From contig CAVYWD010000002.1 of assembly GCA_963772225.1 (NCBI GenBank), positions 1,240,001-1,304,000 of the forward strand: a DNA stretch of 64,000 nucleotides, written 5' to 3'. Below, piece after piece: positions 9,303 to 17,131 of the stretch. Origin of the DNA: CAVYWD01 sp963772225. Its GTDB lineage: Bacteria; Myxococcota; Myxococcia; Myxococcales; UBA5297. The notes under the pieces are model-generated. The model saw nothing but the letters and a program-made list of their open reading frames with translations. It did no database searches and was not told where the DNA came from. The stretch's first letter is position 1. Each line of letters starts with the position of its first letter. The translations under genes and the position numbers were made by a program.

Positions 9303-9994
9303 TGCTTCGTTCGCACAGGGCGCTCCTTTCGAGGCGCGGCAATTTCTCGGCGCAAGGCGGCCTCCATTCCATCCAGCACGAGCTCGAGGTGAGCCTGGAA
9401 CGCCTCGTCGCTCGACAGCACCCAGGCCTCCGGCGGCACCGCCCGTAGCGCCGCGGCGGCGGGCTCGCTCAGCTCGGGAAGGGGAAGCTGCCGGCGCTCC
9501 GGAACATCGCGGAAGAGCGCGGGCTCGCCCGCGGCCAACAAAAAGCCGTTGAGCGCGGTGAAGAACGAGCTCACCGCTCGCGCCCGCCCCACCGGCGAGA
9601 AACCCGCCTCCCCCAGCGCCGCCACTGCTCCCGCGAACCTCTCGAGGAGCTCAGGGGTCGCCTGCGAGCGGGTCGCGAGCAGCGGGAATGCCCCCGGGTG
9701 CGCGAGCGCGAGCTTTTGCCAAGCCGCGGCCGCCTTTGCGAAGGTCCTGCGCCACGCCGGGCCGGCCTCGACCGGCGGCAAGGAGCGCGACAGCTCGTCC
9801 GCCATCGCGTCGAGCAGCGCCGCCTTCGACGGGACGTGGTGGTAGAGCGACATCGCCTCGACCCCCAGGCGCTCGGCGAGCTTGCGCATGCTCAGCGCCT
9901 CCAGGCCCTCCTCGTCCGCGAGCTCGACGGCACACGCTGCGATCCGCTCCTTCGACAGGCCGGGGCTCCCCCGGGCGCTTCGGCGCTGGCTCAT
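9299..9994 (-). CDS. TetR-family transcriptional regulator
   Basis: Repressor of 231 residues. The N-terminal helix-turn-helix is clear at about residues 30-70 (LSMRKLAERLGVEAMSLYHHVPSKAALLDAM). The C-terminal ligand domain resembles the TetR_C class (AWRRTFAKAAAAWQKLALAHPG). It is divergent from the methyltransferase gene, with 83 bp between the two starts. That gap holds two copies of CTTAC-ATC-GTAAG, the likely operators, so it probably controls both itself and the methyltransferase. The ATG at 9994 has AAGGTG within the nearer operator as its only Shine-Dalgarno-like sequence. The ligand is unknown. Confidence 0.93.
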   Translation of the reverse strand: MSQRRSARGSPGLSKERIAACAVELADEEGLEALSMRKLAERLGVEAMSLYHHVPSKAALLDAMADELSRSLPPVEAGPAWRRTFAKAAAAWQKLALAHPGAFPLLATRSQATPELLERFAGAVAALGEAGFSPVGRARAVSSFFTALNGFLLAAGEPALFRDVPERRQLPLPELSEPAAAALRAVPPEAWVLSSDEAFQAHLELVLDGMEAALRREIAAPRKERPVRTKH

Positions 9995-9997
9995 GGG

Positions 9998-10048
9998 TTG
10001 ACACCTTACATCGTAAGCCTTAGGCTGGCGACGCCCTTACATCGTAAG
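9998..10048. promoter_or_regulatory. TetR operators (two 13-bp palindromes) with plus-strand promoter
   Basis: CTTAC-ATC-GTAAG occurs exactly at 10005-10017 and 10036-10048, with centres 31 bp (three helical turns) apart. The first sits in the spacer between TTGACA (9998-10003) and a weak -10 TAGGCT (10021-10026) reading towards the methyltransferase. The second lies just after that -10. Bound repressor would block the promoter. The layout fits a TetR dimer pair. Confidence 0.75.
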
Positions 10049-10077
10049 TCTTCGGCGGTCCTGTCCCGGAGGAACGA

Positions 10078-10854
10078 ATGGCGCTCGAACAGTGGCTCGA
10101 ATGGCTGCGATGCCCTGAGGACGGAGAGCGGCTCGCGCTCGAGGCCGGCGCTTTGCGCTGTGCCCGAGGACATCGGGCGTCGGCCGAGGGCGGCATCGCG
10201 CGGCTCGTTTACCCATGCCGGCCCGAGGGGAGAGACGCGCGGTGGGGGCCGTTCTACGACCGCATCGCCCCGCTCTACGACCTGACCGAGCGCGCGGGAA
10301 GCCGGTTCCTCCTGGGAGTCGATGTCCGCGCAGAGCGCGCGGCGATGATCCGCTGGCTTCAGGTCGAGCCGGGGATGCGCCTCCTCGAGGTCTCGCCCGG
10401 CCCCGGCGTCGCTCAGGCGCTGCTCGCCGAAGCCTTGGGCCAGAGCGGCTCGCTGGTCGAGGTCGACCTTTCGCTGGGCATGCTCCGGGTCTGTCGAAGC
10501 CTCGCGCGCCGAGGCGGGCGCTCGCCTCTGCTCGTCCAGGCGAACGCCGCTCATCTGCCCTTTGCCGACGAAACCTTCGACGCCGTCTTCCACTTCGGGG
10601 GCGTGAAGCTCTTCAGCGAGCCCGCGCGGGCCCTGGACGAGATGGCGCGGGTCGTGAAACCCGGTGGCCGGCTCGCCTGGGGCGATGAAGGCTTCGGACC
10701 CAGCGCGCCCCAGGGGTGGCGGTCCCGCCTGCTGTCGCGCATGAACCCGGGGTTCCTCGAGCCGCGTCCGAGCCCACCCCACGGCGTTCGAGTCGACAGC
10801 GACTACGAGGCCTTTGCCGGTTGCGCATGGCTCACGGTGGGGACCAAGCTCTGA
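10078..10854 (+). CDS. SAM-dependent methyltransferase with zinc-ribbon-like N-terminus
   Basis: Class I methyltransferase of 258 residues. The first 45 residues hold LRCPEDGERL and ALRCARGH, a Trm112/RlmA-like Cys-rich module. A Rossmann methyltransferase follows with motif I LLEVSPGPGVAQALLAEA, an acidic residue in VEVDLS, ANAAHLPFADETFDAVFHFGG and VKPGGRLAWGDEG. Shine-Dalgarno GGAGG lies 5 nt before the ATG. The divergent TetR gene and its operators indicate that it is an induced function, perhaps detoxification of a small molecule. The substrate cannot be told from the sequence. The final segment after residue 225 is short for the family. Confidence 0.88.
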   Translation: MALEQWLEWLRCPEDGERLALEAGALRCARGHRASAEGGIARLVYPCRPEGRDARWGPFYDRIAPLYDLTERAGSRFLLGVDVRAERAAMIRWLQVEPGMRLLEVSPGPGVAQALLAEALGQSGSLVEVDLSLGMLRVCRSLARRGGRSPLLVQANAAHLPFADETFDAVFHFGGVKLFSEPARALDEMARVVKPGGRLAWGDEGFGPSAPQGWRSRLLSRMNPGFLEPRPSPPHGVRVDSDYEAFAGCAWLTVGTKL

Positions 10855-11183
10855 CGCGGGCCGCGCGCGAGGCACCACAGCTCTTGGGCGCCCGCCAGCC
10901 GTCGTCGAACACGGAGCAATGGGGAACCGCCTTCGCCGAGGAGCATCGCCGGCCGACCCCCTCGACCCGCTCTATTTGCGCAAAATGCGCATTTCGAGCT
11001 GCCCATCACGCGCGCGCTCCGGTCTGCGCGACCTCGAGCGCCGAGCAAAAGGTCCGCCGGTGAGCACTCGTGCGCGATCGCCTCGCGCACTGGCCTCGGG
11101 AGTGCAGTGGGCTGCTGTCATCGCCGGCCGACTCGGGGCAAAGCCGCCCTGCTTTCCTGGCCGCCCGAAACGCAGAGGCTCCC
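10855..11183. other. Intergenic stretch, nothing recognised
   Basis: About 330 bp between the methyltransferase and the GH18 gene. Open readings here have no family features, no good ribosome binding site and arginine-rich shadow composition. No terminator with a T-tract was seen. Confidence 0.6.
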
Positions 11184-12899
11184 ATGAACATTCGCGCCCC
11201 CTGGCTCCTCGTCGCGGTTGCGGCTGCAGCCCCCGGCTGCATCAACGGGGTAAGCAGCGACCTGCCGGATGAGCAAGACCGCCAAGACGCGGCTTCCGCC
11301 GTCGGCTGCGCAGCGGCCTCGCTCTGGTCCGCGGGGACGACGTACGCCGCGGGCCAGCTCGTCCAATATGCCGGCGGCGCGTATCGGTGCCTGCAAGCGC
11401 ATACGAGCCAGGCGGCGCAAGCTCCCGACGCCCTTCTCGCCCTCTGGGCGCCCGTGGCGTGCGCGGACGCGGGAGCGAGAGCCGACGCCGCCTCGGGCGC
11501 CTCGCGTGACGCGAGCGGCAGCTCGGGCGGCGATTTCGGCAGCGACGCCAAGGCTGGCGACGAGCTCGATGCCGGATCGATCGGCGGCGACGCCGGCTCG
11601 GGCGGCGTGGATGCCGGCGGGGCCTGCGATCCGTCGGCTTGGGTCTACCTGGGCGACGACCCCAACGCGTGCGAGGGCCACCTTGGCGAGCCCTGTGGCT
11701 GGACGTCGACAAACCTGGGCCAGGGCTACCACTGCCAGGCGGCGAAGTCGGGCATGGTCTGCGAGCCCGGTGGGCAGACCTGTGGCGGGAGCGGCAGCGA
11801 CGCCGGGTCGGGCGGCGCGGATGCCGGCTCGATCGTCAGCGACGCGGGCTCGATCGTCAGTGACGCGGGCTCGATCGTCAGCGACGCCGGCTCAATGGCC
11901 AGCGACGCCGGCTCCAGCGGGGGAAGCGCCGTGGGGCTCGTCTTCAGCCCCTACAAGGACACGGGCATCCACCTCGACTGGAACACCGACGTCGCGTCCA
12001 CCGCGTTCTCGGGCAAGCTCACGCCGATCGGCGCCGACGCGGTGGCGCACGGGGCAAAGGTGATCACCCTCGCCTTTGCGACCGGCGAGTGCGGAAGCGA
12101 GAATTGGGGCGGCGTCCCCGGCGCGGAGATGGCCCGGGCCAACGCCTCGCTCCTGGCCGCCTCCGGGGTCGACACCATCGTCTCGACCGGCGGCGCCGCG
12201 GGCTCGTTCACCTGCGGCTCCGACGCCGGCTTCATCGCCTTCGTCGACCGCTGGGCGACCTCGCACCTGGTCGGCGTCGACTTCGACATCGAGGCCGGCC
12301 AGACGCAGGCGGTGGTCCAGGCGCTCGTGATGCGCATCAAGGCCGCGCACGCCCGATACCCGGGCCTGCGCTTCAGCTTGACGCTCGGGACCTTGGCCGA
12401 CAACGACGGCGCCTCGGCCGCGCGCTCGCTGGGCGCGACCGCGCCCGACAGCCTCAACGTGTACGGCGACTGGGCCCTGACCGCCGTGAGGGAGCAGTTC
12501 GACAGCGAGTGGCCGAGCTACGTCACGGTCAACCTCATGACCATGGACTACGGCGAGGCGTCGCCGGGCGTTTGCGTGGTCAGCGGCGGGGTCTGCGACA
12601 TGGGCCAGTCGGCCCTCCAGGCCGCGTACAACTGCCACGACCACTGGGGCGTGCCGTGGGGAAACCTGGAGCTGACCGCGATGATCGGCGGCAACGACAA
12701 CCCGAGCGAGCGCTTCACGCTCGATGACGTCGACGCCGTGGCGGCCTTCGCGAAGAAAGTGTCTCTGGCCGGAGTGCACTATTGGTCCTACGACCGCGAC
12801 ACCGACTGCCCGCCCGGCGCTGCGTCGGCGACCTGCAACTCCCTCGGCGGCGCCGGAGACTACGGCTTCCTCACGCGCTTCCTGGACGACGGCCTGTAG
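11184..12899 (+). CDS. GH18 chitinase-like lipoprotein with carbohydrate-binding module
   Basis: Secreted glycan hydrolase of 571 residues. The start at 11184 gives a signal ending in lipobox AAPGC. A chitin-binding-type module (CBM5/12) follows at about residues 40-90 (SLWSAGTTYAAGQLVQYAGGAYRC). Then come long Asp/Ala/Gly/Ser linkers, a Cys-rich segment (about 150-210), a second linker of tandem SDAGSIV units and the GH18 barrel from about residue 250. The barrel carries GVDFDIE, matching the end of the DxxDxDxE catalytic motif with the acid Glu present, and TMDYG further on. It probably degrades chitin or another N-acetylglucosamine polymer at the cell surface. It stands alone. Confidence 0.9.
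   Translation: MNIRAPWLLVAVAAAAPGCINGVSSDLPDEQDRQDAASAVGCAAASLWSAGTTYAAGQLVQYAGGAYRCLQAHTSQAAQAPDALLALWAPVACADAGARADAASGASRDASGSSGGDFGSDAKAGDELDAGSIGGDAGSGGVDAGGACDPSAWVYLGDDPNACEGHLGEPCGWTSTNLGQGYHCQAAKSGMVCEPGGQTCGGSGSDAGSGGADAGSIVSDAGSIVSDAGSIVSDAGSMASDAGSSGGSAVGLVFSPYKDTGIHLDWNTDVASTAFSGKLTPIGADAVAHGAKVITLAFATGECGSENWGGVPGAEMARANASLLAASGVDTIVSTGGAAGSFTCGSDAGFIAFVDRWATSHLVGVDFDIEAGQTQAVVQALVMRIKAAHARYPGLRFSLTLGTLADNDGASAARSLGATAPDSLNVYGDWALTAVREQFDSEWPSYVTVNLMTMDYGEASPGVCVVSGGVCDMGQSALQAAYNCHDHWGVPWGNLELTAMIGGNDNPSERFTLDDVDAVAAFAKKVSLAGVHYWSYDRDTDCPPGAASATCNSLGGAGDYGFLTRFLDDGL
11825..11908 (+). repeat. Four 21-bp tandem units encoding a linker
   Basis: Four units start at 11825, 11846, 11867 and 11888. 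The first three differ by one or two bases and the fourth by a few more. They encode the heptad GSIVSDA. The repeat keeps the reading frame and may vary in copy number between strains. Confidence 0.85.
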
Positions 12900-13372
12900 G
12901 CGGCGCCCTGACTCACACCGGCGCACCGCGTGGCCGCGCTCGCCCAAGGAGCCCCCCACGCGGTCGGGGCCGCGCCGCTCGATCGCAAGCTGCAGCATCG
13001 CCGCGCAACCTCGCTTCCCTCCCTGGGCCGCCCGAAGGCAGCACGGCCTTCGGCTATACGGAGCGGGCGACCCTGGGCGCGATGGCGCTGGGGCCGGGCA
13101 CCTGCTGGCTCGGCGGGAGCTGCACGAAGCTTTGCTTCGCCAACCCGTCGCCGCGGCTCCGGGGTTGGCGGAGCGCGAGCGCATACCGGCGGTCGTGCTC
13201 GGGCTGCGGCATCGAGTCGCGGCACGCGGGCCCGCTCCAGGCTCCAGGTCTGCCGGGGCCTGTCTTTGCCAGACCGCACAAGATTTCGCGCCGAAGGGAC
13301 GGACCGACATCGGCCTGGGGATCGCCTCCGGCGGACTCCCGACGGGCTCCTTGGAGCCGAGCCGCGCGCCCT
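12900..13372. other. Intergenic stretch, nothing recognised
   Basis: About 470 bp between the convergent GH18 and STAND genes. Long open readings cross it on both strands, but none has a start with a ribosome binding site, a recognisable motif or a balanced composition. No intrinsic terminator was seen. Confidence 0.6.
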
Positions 13373-15433
13373 TCAGCGGCCGCTGCCCTCCGCCGCAGCT
13401 CCCAATTCCACGCGGACCCGGTGGACCCGTCCGCGCTCTCGGGCGAGCAGCTCTTCGAGCTCCGCGGCGACCTTTGCCGCCTGCGCGCGCGCTGCCTGCT
13501 GCGCCTCGGTGCCCGCGGCCTTCGAGTCGAGCTTCGCCATGAGGTCGGCGAGCTCCCGCCGCTTCTCGGCCAGGCGGTCGGCGGTGGGCTGCGCCCGAGA
13601 CATCGCCAGCCGGCGCGCCGCCTCGGCCTCCGCTGAAAGCGCCATGGCCTCGGAGCGCCGCGCCGCCTCTACCTGCAGAAGCGCATCCTTCTGCGCGCGC
13701 CAGGCACCCGCCGACGCTAGCGCCGAGAAGACCGCCAGGGCGATGAACCCAGAGCGCGCGAGAACCCGCCGCCGGCGCTTCCAAATGCTCAGGTTCGCGG
13801 CCACCGCCTCGAGGAACTGCTGCTGGACTTGGGGGAGCTCGGCGCGCGCCGACTCCGGCAGGCGCCCGGCTTGCTCGGCCTCTTGCCTGCGCCAGAGCAG
13901 CCGCGTGTCCTCCCCCGACGCTTCCCATTGGCGCGCAGCGTCTCGAAGCCGCTCCCGGAAAACCGCGGCCTCGCCTCCTTCGTCCAGCCACTTCCGGAGC
14001 GCGGGCCAGCTTCGGATCAGGCACTCGTGCGCGAGCTCCACCCTCGGCTCCCCGCCTTCGCTTTGCGCCACGAGGAGCCTGGCGCGGACCAGGGCGTCGA
14101 GGGCGCGGCCCAGCTCGAAGCCGCTGCGCGATACCTCGCTCAGCTCCTTGGCGGTCGCGGCGACCGGCGCGCGGTTCGCCCCCACCAGGCACAAGAGCAC
14201 CGCGCGAACCCGCGCGCGCCGCGGCGGCGACAGCTCGCTCATCGCCGCGTCGGCGTGCCGCGCCAGCACTCCGGCGAGCCCGCCGACCTCCGCCCAGCTC
14301 GCCTCGGTCAAGAGCTGCCGCTCGCGGCTCCGGTGCGCCCACAGGTGCGCCGCCGCGAGCTGCAGCAGCGGCAGCGCGCCCTTCGCCTTCGAGAGCTGGC
14401 GCATCAGGTCCTCGACGACGGCCGCCGACTCGAAGCGAACCCCCGCGCCCAGCGCCGGCTGCACGAGCGCCTCTCGCAGGTCCGCCTCTGCTGGATCCGC
14501 GAGCTCGAAGCGCCCCTTTTCCACCGCGGCCGCCAACGCCTCGCCCTCCAGGTGCAGCGCGAAGTCCGAGCGCAGGGCGACGAGGATTCGGACCGAGTCG
14601 CCGGCCCCGGCGGCGCCGGCGAGGCAAGCCACGAAGGCCTCGCGCTCGGCGGCGTCGGACGCGAGCGCGTAGAGCTCCTCGAAGGCGTCGACGAAGAGCA
14701 GGACCTTCTGCTCCTCTCGCCGGGCGCGCTCGCCCAAGAGGGCCACCGCGCGGCCGGGCTGGGAGCGCAAGAGCTCCGCCAGCGGCGGCGCCCCCGAGGC
14801 GCCTTTCGCACCCGGCTTCTCCTCGGCCAGGGGCGACAGCGCCGCGGCGAGGGCCGCCATCGGGGCGCGACCGGGGTTCAGGCGGATCACCTCCCACCGC
14901 TCTCCGGAGCGAAGGAGCGCGGGGACGAGACCCGCCAGGACGAGCGAGGTCTTGCCGGAGCCGGAGGCGCCCACGATGGCTCGCAGCGGGAGCTCGCGAA
15001 GGCCGGCGACCAGCTCGCGGATCTCGCGGCGTCGGCCGAAGAAGCGATCGGCGTCGGCCTCTGTGAAGGCGGCCAGCCCCGGGTACGGGCTCGCGGCCTC
15101 CGCGGCAGGGTCGCGCCCCGGCGGCTCGACGGCGGGAGGCGCCAGGCGCGGGGAGTCGAAGGGGAGGTCGTTGCCGCGCGGCGCGGGCCGGCCCGCCTTG
15201 TCCGCGAGAAGCCGGCTGGCGCTCAGCAAGGCCGAGAGCGAAAGCGTCTCGGTCGGGAGGTCTTCGTCGTCGGCGGCGCGGGCCGGCTCCAGCAGCGACT
15301 CGAGGGCGACCGACTTCGGCTCCGCGTCGGGCGGGGTTCGGGCGACCAAGGGGACGGCCGGGAGCGCCTCGGTGACGGGATCCGGCTCTAGGGATTCGGG
15401 CTTGGGCGGCTTGGGCGCCGGGGGCGTGCTCAT
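13373..15433 (-). CDS. STAND-type P-loop ATPase (nSTAND1 family) with C-terminal membrane segment
   Basis: Signal-transduction ATPase of 686 residues. A disordered Pro/Ala-rich N-terminus (1-115) precedes the family entry motif SPYPGLAAFTEADADRFFGR. Walker A is GASGSGKT at residues 155-162, Walker B is VLLFVDAFEEL, and a long helical region follows. At about 575-600 an Arg-rich stretch leads into one transmembrane helix, and the C-terminus is a Glu/Ala/Arg coiled coil. Many relatives carry WD40 repeats or a kinase or protease effector; none is present here, so the output domain is unclear. The start at 15433 removes an out-of-character upstream extension. The lipoprotein gene upstream ends 57 bp before it and the two may be co-transcribed. 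Confidence 0.85.
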   Translation of the reverse strand: MSTPPAPKPPKPESLEPDPVTEALPAVPLVARTPPDAEPKSVALESLLEPARAADDEDLPTETLSLSALLSASRLLADKAGRPAPRGNDLPFDSPRLAPPAVEPPGRDPAAEAASPYPGLAAFTEADADRFFGRRREIRELVAGLRELPLRAIVGASGSGKTSLVLAGLVPALLRSGERWEVIRLNPGRAPMAALAAALSPLAEEKPGAKGASGAPPLAELLRSQPGRAVALLGERARREEQKVLLFVDAFEELYALASDAAEREAFVACLAGAAGAGDSVRILVALRSDFALHLEGEALAAAVEKGRFELADPAEADLREALVQPALGAGVRFESAAVVEDLMRQLSKAKGALPLLQLAAAHLWAHRSRERQLLTEASWAEVGGLAGVLARHADAAMSELSPPRRARVRAVLLCLVGANRAPVAATAKELSEVSRSGFELGRALDALVRARLLVAQSEGGEPRVELAHECLIRSWPALRKWLDEGGEAAVFRERLRDAARQWEASGEDTRLLWRRQEAEQAGRLPESARAELPQVQQQFLEAVAANLSIWKRRRRVLARSGFIALAVFSALASAGAWRAQKDALLQVEAARRSEAMALSAEAEAARRLAMSRAQPTADRLAEKRRELADLMAKLDSKAAGTEAQQAARAQAAKVAAELEELLARERGRVHRVRVELGAAAEGSGR

Positions 15434-15489
15434 GGCGCGCGGATTGTCGCCCGGCCTCGGGGACACCTCAAGGCGGGTGAGCGCGGCGC

Positions 15490-16194
15490 TCACTGCGCGG
15501 TGACGGAGACCACGTCCATCTGGATGAACTGCCCGTCGAACGCCTTCGGGGCCGGCGGCACATCGGGGACGACGATGGGCTGGCCCGCGCCGTCGATGTT
15601 CAGGATCTGCGCGCCGTCCACCGGGTCGCCGACCAGGGTGAGCGACGTCCCACCGGTCATCGGGATCACCTCCGTGTAGTCGATGGCGAAGCAGCGCCGG
15701 GGCCCGCTCTCCCCTGCGTTGAGGTAATAGGTGGCGCCGGGGGAGCCGACCTCGAGCGAGTAGGTGTTGTATCCGACCGTCGTCGGCGCGCCGCCCTTGC
15801 GAAAGTAACCGGCGCCCTCGCCGCCGGTGACGGTGAGGAGCTCAACCACGCCGCGAAACCGCAGCGCGACGTCGTAGGTCTTCTGAGGGTCCCCTCCGAG
15901 AGTGAGGGAGGTGCGAACGGCCGCGGTCGACGGGCATCCGTCGCCCGCGTGGTCGCCGGCGCACGGCAGGTCCCAGCGCAGGCCGACGAGATCGGCCGCC
16001 ACGTCCTGGCAGCTCTGGCCGTCGCCGAGGTAGCCCGGATCGCATTGGCACTGCGCCGACGCGTCGACGCTCGCGCAGGAGGCGTGGGCTCCACAGGTCG
16101 GGCATTCGGCGGAGGCCCCGGCGTCCGGCGTCGAGTGGCCGCCGCAGTCGCAGGCCCCCGCCGCGAGCCACAGCAGCGCCGATGCCAGTCTCAT
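15490..16194 (-). CDS. EGF-like-domain lipoprotein
   Basis: Exported protein of 234 residues. It has a signal with lipobox-like AAGAC, then an EGF-like Cys-rich module (CPTCGAHASCASVD to GYLGDGQSC, about residues 28-65) and a beta-rich C-terminal region with no recognised family. The start at 16194 is preferred because MRLASALLWLAAG is a good signal; an ATG 18 nt upstream is possible. It precedes the STAND ATPase by 57 bp on the same strand. It could supply an extracytoplasmic sensor or ligand for that protein, but this rests on position alone. Confidence 0.75.
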   Translation of the reverse strand: MRLASALLWLAAGACDCGGHSTPDAGASAECPTCGAHASCASVDASAQCQCDPGYLGDGQSCQDVAADLVGLRWDLPCAGDHAGDGCPSTAAVRTSLTLGGDPQKTYDVALRFRGVVELLTVTGGEGAGYFRKGGAPTTVGYNTYSLEVGSPGATYYLNAGESGPRRCFAIDYTEVIPMTGGTSLTLVGDPVDGAQILNIDGAGQPIVVPDVPPAPKAFDGQFIQMDVVSVTAQ

Positions 16195-16357
16195 CCCTTC
16201 GTGCCGAGTCATGGTATTCGCCGAACGTTAAGGGGAAGGCGGCGCGCCGAGCCGCGGCACCATAGGGTCCGGCGGCCATTATCTCGGCCTCGAAGTTAAC
16301 CGGCAACACGCTCCGCGGTTTTTCGACCGCGAAGTTTCGCACACCAGGAGGGAATCC

Positions 16358-16831
16358 ATGAAGACCTTGGCCTTGGGGGCATTGCTCGCGCTAGCGAGCT
16401 GCGCGACGCCCTACGCCTACTGCTTCCATCTCGAGAACCCCGGCGCGAAGCCCGCGTCGACGCCGGGCGGCGGCGAGGTAATGGAGGACGCGGACATCCG
16501 GACGGAGATCGCCGTCGACCCGACCGGCGCCCAGGCCATTCTGGTCGACTTGAGCAACAAGACAGACCAGGTGCTCCAGGTGGAGTGGACCCGAATCTCG
16601 GTGACGCGCTCCGACGGGAGCTCCAGCACACCGCGCCCCGACGTGGACGTGGGGTGGATCTTCCCGGGGAGCTCGCAGCGCGCGCGCCTCGCACCCTTTG
16701 CTCTGCCCCGCTCCGGGAGCCCCGCGGCGAGCTACCAGGGAGCGCGCTTCGAGCTCGCCATTCCCATGATCGTCCGCCGGGAATCGAGCCTTCGCCGCTA
16801 TTCATTCACCGTGGACGTCCGCAAGCTCTAG
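16358..16831 (+). CDS. Small lipoprotein of unknown function
   Basis: A 157-residue exported protein. MKTLALGALLALASC is a short signal ending in a clean lipobox, with Cys15 as the expected lipid-modified residue. The mature part is beta-rich (IRTEIAVDPTGAQAILVDLS, RISVTRSDGSS) and resembles immunoglobulin-like folds. I recognise no family. CCAGGAGG upstream gives a good ribosome binding site. The gene is divergent from the EGF-like lipoprotein. Confidence 0.8.
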   Translation: MKTLALGALLALASCATPYAYCFHLENPGAKPASTPGGGEVMEDADIRTEIAVDPTGAQAILVDLSNKTDQVLQVEWTRISVTRSDGSSSTPRPDVDVGWIFPGSSQRARLAPFALPRSGSPAASYQGARFELAIPMIVRRESSLRRYSFTVDVRKL

Positions 16832-16887
16832 CGAGAGCCCGTCACGAAAATGGTCTCCTCGCCACTCGAACGACCTTTCCCCCTTCG

Positions 16888-16926
16888 CCCCCTCCCCGCG
16901 AGCGGGGAGGGGGTTGGGGGGTGAGG
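16888..16926 (-). repeat. GC-rich dyad repeat (REP-like), copy 2
   Basis: Reverse orientation of the element at 9009-9047. CCCCTCCCCGC/GCGGGGAGGGG forms the dyad and GGGGGGTGAGG the flank. It lies 57 bp after the small lipoprotein gene. Confidence 0.8.
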
Positions 16927-17131
16927 AATATCGGCGCGCGGCGATCGCTGACTTCCGCAAGCTCTAGCGAGGCTGCGCCTCAGACCGACGAGGCATGTCG
17001 CGGCGGTTGCGGCGCAGCCTCGCGTCGGCAGCTGATAGTCGATGGTTGATGGTTCTGCGGGAACGCGGCTCGGTGGAACACTTGACTCGAATGCATCACG
17101 TTCGCGCCCTCAGGGCCTCTAGGAGCGGCAA

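Noticed and set aside
11825..11908. Regular short repeats considered as a CRISPR array
   Set aside because: They are 21-bp in-frame coding repeats with no spacers and no cas genes.
11892..14897. 1001-codon minus-strand open reading
   Set aside because: It crosses the GH18 gene, an intergenic gap and the STAND gene in the wrong frame; composition is that of a high-GC shadow.
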